Program-made: the position numbers and the translations under genes
Notes under the pieces: generated by a model
The model's database searches: none
What the model was told of the DNA's origin: nothing
The model's input: the letters and a program-made list of their open reading frames with translations, nothing else
Shown here: positions 17,263 to 24,315 of the stretch, one piece after another
Position numbering within the stretch: position 1 is the stretch's first letter
Layout of the letters: each line of letters starts with the position of its first letter
Source: Balneolaceae bacterium
Lineage (GTDB): Bacteria; Bacteroidota; Rhodothermia; Balneolales; Balneolaceae
DNA length: 33,232 nt
Direction of reading: 5' to 3'
Assembly: GCA_007118695.1 (NCBI GenBank)
Contig: SKRC01000086.1
Coordinates: 1 to 33,232 of the forward strand

Positions 17263-18261
17263 CTATACGACTTCAAGCTCCAGTTGATCCAGTTTGTCGT
17301 CGATGAATTTGGCTTGATCAGAAGAAAAACCGAACTCCACTGCACGTGCATTTTCGGAAGCCTGAGCAGCATTGCGGGCACCCACCAGTGCAGCGGTGAT
17401 ACCCGGCTGGCGGATGGTCCATTGAATGACAAGCTGGGCCAGTGTGGCATTTTTTTGATTTGCAATGGGTTTGATATCATCCAGGAACTTGTTGACTCTT
17501 CTGATATTCTCACCGGTGAAATACTTCTCATTGGCTCTTGTATCGCCTTCATTGAATGAATACCCCGGTTTCATTTTACCGGTTAACAGACCGCGCTGAA
17601 GAGGGCTGTACGCCAGAATTCCTTTTTTATGTTTTCGGCAATGAGGAACCAGCTCTTCCTCAATATCCCTGCGGACCATACTGTATGGAACCTGGTTGGA
17701 GGCGAGCGGAATCACTTTTTCTGCAGCCGTCATCTGCTCTGCGTTGTAGTTGCAGACACCAGCCTCCCGGATTTTCCCCTGTTTCTTAAGTTTCAGCACC
17801 GCTTCCATTGTCTCATCAATGGGGGTGGTCGGGTCGGGCCAGTGAATTTGATATAAATCAACATAGTCGGTACCGAGTCTTTGCAGGCTTTCCTCACACT
17901 CTTTTATTACACTCTCTTTCCCTGCATACCTGTGTAATTTGATGGGGTTGCCGTCATTGTCCCTGCTTTCCGTGACAAAGACACCATTGGGGGTGTCCCA
18001 CCTGACACCGAACTTTGTCAGAATCTGAATTTTTTCACGCGGGATATCTTTAATGGCTTTCCTGACGATTTCTTCACTCAAACCCTGGCCATAGGCTGGT
18101 GCGGTATCGATGGAGGTCACACCCAGTTCATACGAAGCGCGTATTGCATCGATCGCTTCACTTATTTTGGTTCCACCCCACATCCATCCGCCGATTGCCC
18201 AGGCCCCAAACGTAACTTCCGAGATTTTCAGGTCTGTATTTCCAAGTTTCGGGTATTTCAT
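17263..18261 (-). CDS. aldo/keto reductase
   Basis: This cytosolic NADP(H)-dependent oxidoreductase of 332 residues would act on aldehyde, ketone or sugar substrates. The catalytic tetrad is complete: Asp52 and Tyr57 in Asp-Thr-Ala-Pro-Ala-Tyr-Gly, Lys83 in Leu-Thr-Lys-Phe-Gly, and His140 in Tyr-Gln-Ile-His-Trp-Pro-Asp. The cofactor-binding end Ala-Leu-Val-Gly-Ala-Arg-Asn lies near residue 295. The form resembles the AKR groups that include YajO/IolS and plant AKR4/13 types, so substrate is not predictable. It follows the Tat-exported TIM-barrel gene by 40 bp on the same strand, suggesting an operon for carbohydrate-derived compounds. No periplasmic signal is present. Confidence 0.92.
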   Translation of the reverse strand: MKYPKLGNTDLKISEVTFGAWAIGGWMWGGTKISEAIDAIRASYELGVTSIDTAPAYGQGLSEEIVRKAIKDIPREKIQILTKFGVRWDTPNGVFVTESRDNDGNPIKLHRYAGKESVIKECEESLQRLGTDYVDLYQIHWPDPTTPIDETMEAVLKLKKQGKIREAGVCNYNAEQMTAAEKVIPLASNQVPYSMVRRDIEEELVPHCRKHKKGILAYSPLQRGLLTGKMKPGYSFNEGDTRANEKYFTGENIRRVNKFLDDIKPIANQKNATLAQLVIQWTIRQPGITAALVGARNAAQASENARAVEFGFSSDQAKFIDDKLDQLELEVV

Positions 18262-18301
18262 TGTATTCTTTAGATTAATGGTTAGCCTGAATTTCCTGTC
18301 T

Positions 18302-19255
18302 TTATGAGGAATATCCGGAAAAAGTTTCCCTGAGCATCGTGATGCTATTCTCTACAGCCTCTTCAGAGGGAGCGTGGCCTTCGAATTCAATAGAGATATA
18401 GCCTTTATAACCTGCATCGTACAAGATATTGGCAATTCGCTTGTAGTCCAGGTCCAGGTCATAAAACCGGCCACCCCCGTAATAGGTTTTGGCCTGAACA
18501 AAAACCGTGTAGGGAGCAAGCATTTCCATTTGTTCATATTTTCGTTCAAGAAAGTTGCCGGTATCGAGTAAAACCCTGAGCCAGGGAGAGTCAAAAGCGT
18601 TCATAATTCTCAGCACTCCTTCGGCTGTTCTTGTCATTCCCCAGTGATTCTCTAGCCCAAGTATTACACCATGTTCCTCGGCCACGGGTACACATTTTTC
18701 CAGCGATTCAATGCACCAGTCGAAAGCATCATCTTCGGTATATCCCTCAATTGGAGGTTCAATGCCTCCGCGTTCCATCAATTCGGCAAAGGTATCGGTT
18801 GTGCCCCAGCGACCGGCGCTGATGCGAATGCAAGGGGTTCCAAGATCGTGTGCCAGCCGGATGAACCGGATGGTATCGTCGATACTCTTCTGGCGTTCGT
18901 CGGGGTCGGGATTGACAAAATCCTGGTGTGTGGACAAGCAGTTCAGATCGACTCCCAGGGTCAGTGCATGGCGTTTCAACTCTCTGATATAGGAGGGTTC
19001 TTCGCTTTCCATTTGCCGGTGCAGGATATCGACCCCAAAAACACCAAGCCTGGCCGCCTCATCGATTACGTACCGGATCGGGGTGCGTTCCGGGTCGAAA
19101 TGCCAGTAAGAATAGGAAGAGATGCCCAGTTTTACGTGGAATGGGGATGGATAAGGTGAATCCGAATCCCTGTTAAGGGCCAGTGCTCCGGCTGGCAGGA
19201 GCGTCCCGCCGGCAGCGCCGGCAGAAATTTTTTTAAGAAATGATCTGCGTTGCAT
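18302..19255 (-). CDS. Tat-exported sugar phosphate isomerase/epimerase-like TIM barrel
   Basis: The 317-residue protein begins Met-Gln-Arg-Arg-Ser-Phe-Leu-Lys-Lys, a twin-arginine signal, followed by an Ala/Gly-rich hydrophobic segment to about residue 27. It should therefore be exported folded, probably with metal bound. The remainder is an AP-endonuclease-2/xylose-isomerase-like TIM barrel. Metal-site candidates are Glu in Gly-Leu-Glu-Asn-His-Trp-Gly, Asp in Leu-Leu-Asp-Thr-Gly-Asn-Phe and Glu in Ile-Ser-Ile-Glu-Phe-Glu-Gly. Similar exported proteins are abundant in Bacteroidota and relatives and are usually uncharacterised; isomerase, epimerase or hydroxypyruvate-isomerase-like roles are possible. 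It is upstream of the aldo/keto reductase in a likely two-gene operon. Confidence 0.88.
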   Translation of the reverse strand: MQRRSFLKKISAGAAGGTLLPAGALALNRDSDSPYPSPFHVKLGISSYSYWHFDPERTPIRYVIDEAARLGVFGVDILHRQMESEEPSYIRELKRHALTLGVDLNCLSTHQDFVNPDPDERQKSIDDTIRFIRLAHDLGTPCIRISAGRWGTTDTFAELMERGGIEPPIEGYTEDDAFDWCIESLEKCVPVAEEHGVILGLENHWGMTRTAEGVLRIMNAFDSPWLRVLLDTGNFLERKYEQMEMLAPYTVFVQAKTYYGGGRFYDLDLDYKRIANILYDAGYKGYISIEFEGHAPSEEAVENSITMLRETFSGYSS

Positions 19256-19337
19256 GTCTGTCCTTTATCTTAAATAGTCGGTTTGAGGTTTGATTACGGA
19301 TACTAACAGAAACAGCTATACAAAGCAAGCTGGGTAC

Positions 19338-19522
19338 TAGTCGTGAGTCCTGAGTCCTGAGTCGTGAGTTGGTTATTTCGAAGTTTTCGTAGATTCAAGC
19401 TTGTTGATTTAGTGGTCAAGCTAAATCAGGGAATAGACAATGGACAACAACTCTTGACTCATGTACTCAATACTCAAATCTCAGGACTCAGGACTCAGGA
19501 CTCAGGACTCAGATATGACTCA
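19338..19522. repeat. inverted heptamer arrays (GAGTCCT ... GGACTCA)
   Basis: The left arm, 19338-19372, has five heptamers: TAGTCGT, GAGTCCT twice, GAGTCGT and GAGTTGG. The right arm, 19463-19511, has seven in-phase heptamers: GTACTCA, ATACTCA, AATCTCA and GGACTCA four times. One more TGACTCA is at 19516-19522. The arms are reverse complements over 18 bp (GAGTCCTGAGTCCTGAGT) and about 90 bp of other sequence separates them. The right arm ends 4 bp before the stop codon of the histidine kinase gene on the minus strand, so it is that gene's immediate 3' flank. Confidence 0.9.
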
Positions 19523-19525
19523 ATA

Positions 19526-20656
19526 CTAATCCTTATCAAATGTAATGGTAAATGACGTCCCCTTCTTCACGTCGATGGTTGTCTTCGCTTCGAGTTGTTT
19601 GGAAAGGATATTGATCAATGTAAAGCCAATGGTGCTTTGCGTGCCGAGTTCAAAATCCTCCGGCAAACCGATACCGTTATCGTTAATCCGGAATGATACC
19701 CTGCTTTTTGTTTGATGAATCTGAATATCGATTTTACCTGAATCTCGCTCATGGAATGCGTGTTTGCAGGCATTGGTGACAAGTTCATTGAGTATGAGTG
19801 CGGCCGGAATTGCCTGATTGATGCTCAGGCTGACCTCCTCAATCGATGGATTGAAACGTATGTTTTTCTTCTCCAATTTGAAAAGCCGGTTGTTGTTGTC
19901 CAGCAGTCCTTCGATAAATGGTGCAAAGGATACATTGTTGTAATCACCCGATTTATGAAGCAGCTCATGGATGGAAACCATGGATCGGATGCGCATATGA
20001 CTGTTCTGGAGTACCTTTTGGGTATCTGCATTTTCCGTATTGAACCCTTCAAGTTGCAGCAGGCCTGAGATTACAGCCAGGTTGTTCTTTATCCGGTGAT
20101 GAATCTCAGCCAGCAATGTTTCTTTCTCTTCAAGTTCACTGTTCAATAGCTCCAGTTGAAAGGTTTTCCGGCGCAGTTCCAGCCGGGTCTGAACTTCACT
20201 GGCGAGCGTCATCAGACCCTCCAGTTGCCAATCTTCGAGCTTACCAGGCTCATAATCGAGCACACAAATAGTTCCCAGATTGTTTCCATTGCTGCTCTTC
20301 AGGTTCACCCCGGCATAAAACCGGAAGCCGGGATCGTTTTGGACAATTGGTAAACGGCTGAACCTCTCATCCTTGCCGGCATCTTCAACGATCATCCATT
20401 CATCTTGTAAAATGGTGGCGTTGCAGAAAGATCCTCCCCGATGCGTCTCCTTCGGCATCGGTGAGCCTCCTGCCTTGCTCCAGATTCGCTCGCCATCAAC
20501 AAAATTGATTTGTGAAATGGGGCTTGCACAAATTTGTGCTGCCAGTTTGACCAGTGCATTAAATCCATCTTCTTCGGGTGTATCGAGAATCCGGTATGAT
20601 TTCAGGTCTGATATCCGTTGTTCCTCGTCCTCCGGTACTTCAAAATGGGTTTTCAT
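19526..20656 (-). CDS. GAF-domain sensor histidine kinase (HisKA_2 type)
   Basis: This is a soluble sensor kinase of 376 residues with no membrane segment. A GAF domain (about residues 20-165) contains conserved pieces such as Phe-Val-Asp-Gly-Glu-Arg-Ile-Trp and Phe-Cys-Asn-Ala-Thr-Ile. A short coiled region leads to the HisKA_2 phosphoacceptor segment Glu-Ile-His-His-Arg-Ile-Lys-Asn-Asn-Leu, with His186/His187. The ATPase domain follows: N box Leu-Asn-Glu-Leu-Val-Thr-Asn-Ala-Cys-Lys-His-Ala-Phe, and G box Asn-Asp-Asn-Gly-Ile-Gly-Leu-Pro. The GAF ligand is unknown; many such proteins are annotated as light- or redox-related, but I see no evidence for a chromophore site. No response regulator is adjacent, so it is an orphan kinase. 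Confidence 0.93.
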   Translation of the reverse strand: MKTHFEVPEDEEQRISDLKSYRILDTPEEDGFNALVKLAAQICASPISQINFVDGERIWSKAGGSPMPKETHRGGSFCNATILQDEWMIVEDAGKDERFSRLPIVQNDPGFRFYAGVNLKSSNGNNLGTICVLDYEPGKLEDWQLEGLMTLASEVQTRLELRRKTFQLELLNSELEEKETLLAEIHHRIKNNLAVISGLLQLEGFNTENADTQKVLQNSHMRIRSMVSIHELLHKSGDYNNVSFAPFIEGLLDNNNRLFKLEKKNIRFNPSIEEVSLSINQAIPAALILNELVTNACKHAFHERDSGKIDIQIHQTKSRVSFRINDNGIGLPEDFELGTQSTIGFTLINILSKQLEAKTTIDVKKGTSFTITFDKD

Positions 20657-20856
20657 TTTTTCGGAATGTATTAATTAGTCAGTTAGAAGGGTTATCAATC
20701 TATTGTTTTTTATCAGAGGATGAAATTAAAGGTTAATAATTAGCATTCAAATAATGGTTCATCAAGGGTATTCAAATTGGTTTATTCCAAATTTGTCCAT
20801 TTGGATTTCTATCTTCGGTATCGATAATCCTGAAATAAAATGTTAGTTCATTAAAT

Positions 20857-21702
20857 ATGAAATATATTGGAGCACATGTGAGTGCAGCGGGTGGAGTGGA
20901 AAATGCTCCTGTGAATGCCCATAAAATCGGTGCAACCGGTTTTGCCCTGTTTACCAAGAATCAGAGGCAGTGGAACGCAAAACCTCTGAGTGAGGAGGAT
21001 ATTACCAACTTTAAAAAAAACTGTTCGAAATTCGGATTTTCCATGAATGGAATTCTGCCTCACGACAGTTACCTGATCAATATCGGGCATCCGGAATCAT
21101 CAAAACTGCAGAAATCAAGAGATGCATTTCTGGATGAATTCCAGCGTTGTGAACAGTTGGGTATCCGCATGATCAATTTTCATCCCGGCAGCCACCTGAA
21201 CAAAATCGATGAAGCAGAGTGCCTGAAACGAAATGCCGAGTCGATCAACTGGACATTGGATCAAACCACCGGAGTCACTGCGGTTATTGAAAATACAGCC
21301 GGACAGGGGACGAATCTCGGATACAGGTTTGAACATCTTGCCGCAATCATTGACCAGGTGGATGACAAGGAGCGGATCGGCGTTTGCCTGGATACGGCGC
21401 ACGCTTTTGCCGGTGGATACGACATATCAACAAAAAAAGGGTTTATGGATACTTTTATTGAGTTTGATTCCATCGTCGGCTTTCAATATTTAAATGGCAT
21501 GCATCTGAACGATTCAAAAAAAGAGCTCGGAAGCAGGGTTGACCGCCATGAAACACTTGGTAATGGTTTGATCGGCTGGACTCCGTTTGAGCTGATTATG
21601 AAAGATCAGCGTTTTGACGGGATACCCTTGATCCTGGAAACACCCGATCCGGACGGTTGGGCGGCAGAAATTGCAAAACTGAAATCACTAGGCGGGGAAT
21701 AA
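20857..21702 (+). CDS. nfo: endonuclease IV (AP endonuclease)
   Basis: Nfo cuts DNA at abasic sites during base-excision repair. It is a 281-residue TIM barrel with three zinc ions. Metal-binding signatures are visible in order: Phe-His-Pro-Gly-Ser-His-Leu, Ile-Glu-Asn-Thr-Ala-Gly-Gln-Gly, [13 protein letters not shown], and His-Leu-Asn-Asp-Ser followed by Arg-Val-Asp-Arg-His-Glu. The last ligand is Leu-Glu-Thr-Pro near the end. The start fits the family ([13 protein letters not shown]). The membrane peptidase gene begins 5 bp after the stop, so the two are co-transcribed. It is divergent from the histidine kinase across 200 bp without a clear promoter box. Confidence 0.97.
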   Translation: MKYIGAHVSAAGGVENAPVNAHKIGATGFALFTKNQRQWNAKPLSEEDITNFKKNCSKFGFSMNGILPHDSYLINIGHPESSKLQKSRDAFLDEFQRCEQLGIRMINFHPGSHLNKIDEAECLKRNAESINWTLDQTTGVTAVIENTAGQGTNLGYRFEHLAAIIDQVDDKERIGVCLDTAHAFAGGYDISTKKGFMDTFIEFDSIVGFQYLNGMHLNDSKKELGSRVDRHETLGNGLIGWTPFELIMKDQRFDGIPLILETPDPDGWAAEIAKLKSLGGE

Positions 21703-21707
21703 CATCT

Positions 21708-22652
21708 ATGCTTACGTTCACGATTATCATGATATCAGTGGTTTTGCCACTCTATATCCTTTACTGGCTGGTCAATGGCCGAACCGTGAACAAGAGTCAG
21801 TTGATAATAAAAAGTTTTGCTGCGGTGCTGCTTATCTATACGCTTTTTTATTTTAACAACTGGGCTACAACCAGTATTTATCTACGCTATCTCTATATTT
21901 TGCTCTGTGCGTTGGCGCTTGGCTATGCCTGGTGGCAGGCATGGGAGCAGCCGTGGCGAAGTCCGCTGCCGTTTAGGCAGTGGGCACCAATTTTGGGTGG
22001 CATTGTGCTCCTGTCACTTTGCGCCCTGGTGCTCGCCAATATTGCAGGTGGAGATGAAGTACCTGGTGGTGCGGTTGAAATAGAGTTTCCCCTTCAGCGT
22101 GGCACTTTCTTTATGGCACAAGCCGGAAGCAGCCAGGGGCTGAACGGTCACATGGCAGTAAGGGATCAGCCGGAATACCGAGGGCAGACATGGGCTCTTG
22201 ATATTGTCCGGCTTAACCTGCTGGGATCCCGTGCAAGAGGAATTTATCCGGGTTCACCCGAAGCTTATTATATTTTTGGGACGCCGGTATATTCCCCGTG
22301 TGACGGAGGAGTAGTTGCAACTGAAAATGAGCTGCCTGACCTTAATCCACCCGAAAAAGACAGGGAGAATCTGGCCGGAAACTTTGTAAAAATTGAATGT
22401 GAAGAGGGGTTTTTCGTGTTATTGGCTCACTTCAGACAGGGAAGCCTTACTGTGGCTGAAGGTGATATTGTCTCAGCTGGCAGCCGTCTCGGTGCAGTTG
22501 GTAACAGTGGCAACACAACCGAACCCCATCTCCACATCCATGCCCAGTCGACGGAAGGTGAGGCCACTCTTTTGGATGCAGACCCATTGCCAATCATATT
22601 TAAAGGCTACGACTGGCTTGTAAGAAATGATGTGATAAGAACAGGCCGGTGA
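21708..22652 (+). CDS. membrane protein with C-terminal M23 (LytM-like) peptidase domain
   Basis: I start this gene at 21708, 5 bp after nfo, giving 314 residues. Four predicted membrane helices occupy residues 1-115. An extracytoplasmic M23-like domain follows (about 120-310). The Zn-site pieces include His274-Leu-His276-Ile-His278 and Asp165 in Trp-Ala-Leu-Asp-Ile-Val. His241 also lies in a conserved position (Leu-Leu-Ala-His-Phe). The usual His-x3-Asp motif is not present: Thr161 stands four residues before Asp165. His148 in Asn-Gly-His could serve instead. M23 enzymes cut peptidoglycan cross-links, and degenerate ones regulate amidases. Whether this one is active is uncertain. Pairing with a DNA repair gene has no obvious functional reason. 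Confidence 0.85.
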   Translation: MLTFTIIMISVVLPLYILYWLVNGRTVNKSQLIIKSFAAVLLIYTLFYFNNWATTSIYLRYLYILLCALALGYAWWQAWEQPWRSPLPFRQWAPILGGIVLLSLCALVLANIAGGDEVPGGAVEIEFPLQRGTFFMAQAGSSQGLNGHMAVRDQPEYRGQTWALDIVRLNLLGSRARGIYPGSPEAYYIFGTPVYSPCDGGVVATENELPDLNPPEKDRENLAGNFVKIECEEGFFVLLAHFRQGSLTVAEGDIVSAGSRLGAVGNSGNTTEPHLHIHAQSTEGEATLLDADPLPIIFKGYDWLVRNDVIRTGR

Positions 22653-22658
22653 ATATAT

Positions 22659-22844
22659 GATACAAGATGTTGTATCGGAGTGTTGGAATGCGTTTTCGGT
22701 TTGTTTCTTTTAAAACAGTTTGGGTGCTTTTTAATTGAGATACAAGATTCAGGTTACAAGATGTGATATCGGGGTATTGGAAAGCGTTTTCGGTTTGAAA
22801 TGTTTATCTGTAAGGTACTTTTTCAATGAGATACAGGATACAGG
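22659..22844. repeat. direct repeats with ATACAAG/ATACAGG heptamers
   Basis: A 43-bp block at 22660-22702, ending GCGTTTTCGGTTT, recurs at 22754-22796 with about six differences by eye. Heptamer words accompany it: ATACAAG, ATTCAGG and TTACAAG at 22740-22760, and ATACAGG twice at 22831-22844. At 22659-22676, seven bases of GATACAA pair with TTGTATC across a GATG loop, 6 bp after the M23 gene stop; there is no T-run, so a terminator is doubtful. The remaining gap up to 23005 (353 bp in all) has no gene that I can see and must hold any promoter for the next gene. Confidence 0.8.
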
Positions 22845-23005
22845 TTGAGCTAGGACATCACTACTGCCGTCGGGAATACAGGAACTTCTCGCTTGTAACT
22901 TCTCCCGGATCGTCTTTTCTAAGAAATTCCGGATTATTCGAATTCTTGCGAAATTGATTACATTTCACATTATGTCAGCTTTATGAAAAAATTATAGATG
23001 AATGA

Positions 23006-24265
23006 ATGGATGCTGAACTTGATATAGTCGTAAATTTATTGGTTGCTCTGGCAATTGGTTTGCTGATTGGCATTGAGAGGGGCTGGAGCGGCACCCAGGA
23101 AGAGGAGGGAGACCGTGTTGCAGGTATCCGGACATTCAGCCTGATTGGATTGCTGGGAGGGGTATGGGCCATCCTCTCGGTTCACGTCGGGGAGTGGGTA
23201 TTGGCCATTGCTTTTGCTGCTGTGGTTGCAATGGCCACGGCTTCCTATATCGTTGATACTCGGCGAAGCGGGGATATCGGAACGACCACGGCCTATACCC
23301 AGATGCTGACGTTTGCCCTGGGCGCCTGGGCGGCTTTCGGCTTTCATCTCTACGCATTAGGCGCAACGGTGGCGGTTGTGGCACTGCTCGGGATGAAGCC
23401 GGTACTTCATCAGTGGCTGAAAGGTATTGAGACGGTAGAGATTTATGCGGGTATAAAAATGCTGATTATTACCGTGGTGCTTCTGCCCCTGCTGCCCAAC
23501 CAGGGATTTGGGCCCTGGGAGGCAATCAACCCGAGATGGGTGTGGTGGATGGTAGTCCTGATCAGCGGTATCTCCTTTGTCGGGTACTTTGCCATCAAAT
23601 ATGTAGGGAACCGCATGGGAACACTTGTGACATCGATAACGGGTGGCCTGGCCTCATCAACGGCTGTCACTCTCAGCATGGCGCAGTTTGCCAAAAATCA
23701 ACATCCCAAATCCCTGTTTATGGCAGGTGTGATGCTTGCTTCATCCATTATGTTTATCCGGATTCTGGTGGAAGTGGCAATAGTCAATCCGTCACTGCTC
23801 GGGCAACTCTGGATACCTATCACAGTCATGTTTGTAGCGGTTCTGGCAGGCGGGCTTTGGTTGTTGAGAAGGAAGTCGGAGAGCGACCAGGAACCCTTTA
23901 TAGAGGTCAATAACCCGTTCAATATTGTCACAGCGCTTAAATTTGGTGGATTTCTTGCATTGATTCTGTTTTTGAGTACGGCCATGAAAGAGTGGTTTGG
24001 CGATGAGGGAATCTACCTGCTGTCGGTTCTCTCGGGGCTAATGGATGTTGACGCAATAACGCTCTCTCTCTCAAGGCTGGCTATCGAGGACATCAGTGAA
24101 GATGTGGCAATTTTCGGAATTATCCTGGCATCGATAACCAATACGATGACGAAAGGTTTTATGTTTGCTTTCTTTGTAGGTTTTAAAGAGAGTCTTCAGC
24201 TCATTAGCCTGATGCTGGCATCCGTAGTATTGGGGCTGATAACGGTTTTTATTGTAATCTTTTGA
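23006..24265 (+). CDS. MgtC/SapB-DUF4010 membrane protein
   Basis: The 419-residue polytopic membrane protein starts with an MgtC-like domain: Leu-Leu-Val-Ala-Leu-Ala-Ile-Gly-Leu-Leu-Ile-Gly-Ile-Glu-Arg-Gly-Trp, then Ala-Gly-Ile-Arg-Thr-Phe-Ser-Leu-Ile-Gly. A DUF4010 region follows from about residue 180, with Gly-Gly-Leu-Ala-Ser-Ser-Thr-Ala-Val-Thr-Leu-Ser near 213 and about eleven hydrophobic helices overall. Function is not established; MgtC itself modulates magnesium and acid stress and the F-type ATPase in pathogens, which cannot be assumed here. An alternative ATG lies at 23002 but is out of frame. The stop is followed after 5 bp by six heptamer repeats, then by the convergent valS stop. 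Confidence 0.9.
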   Translation: MDAELDIVVNLLVALAIGLLIGIERGWSGTQEEEGDRVAGIRTFSLIGLLGGVWAILSVHVGEWVLAIAFAAVVAMATASYIVDTRRSGDIGTTTAYTQMLTFALGAWAAFGFHLYALGATVAVVALLGMKPVLHQWLKGIETVEIYAGIKMLIITVVLLPLLPNQGFGPWEAINPRWVWWMVVLISGISFVGYFAIKYVGNRMGTLVTSITGGLASSTAVTLSMAQFAKNQHPKSLFMAGVMLASSIMFIRILVEVAIVNPSLLGQLWIPITVMFVAVLAGGLWLLRRKSESDQEPFIEVNNPFNIVTALKFGGFLALILFLSTAMKEWFGDEGIYLLSVLSGLMDVDAITLSLSRLAIEDISEDVAIFGIILASITNTMTKGFMFAFFVGFKESLQLISLMLASVVLGLITVFIVIF

Positions 24266-24270
24266 AGCAG

Positions 24271-24312
24271 CAAGGTTCAAGGTTCAAGGAGCAAGGAGCA
24301 AGGAGCAAGGAG
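24271..24312. repeat. CAAGGTT/CAAGGAG heptamer array between convergent genes
   Basis: Six consecutive in-phase heptamers are present: CAAGGTT twice, then CAAGGAG four times. They fill nearly all of the 50-bp gap between the DUF4010 stop (24263-24265) and the valS stop (24316-24318). Units within each type are identical, which suggests recent duplication. This is the cleanest of the 7-bp-period arrays in the window. Confidence 0.95.
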
Positions 24313-24315
24313 GAC

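Noticed and set aside
22659-22676. GATACAA-GATG-TTGTATC as a rho-independent terminator for nfo-M23
   Set aside because: The stem is A/T-rich and no T-run follows; it is more simply part of the ATACAAG repeat family.
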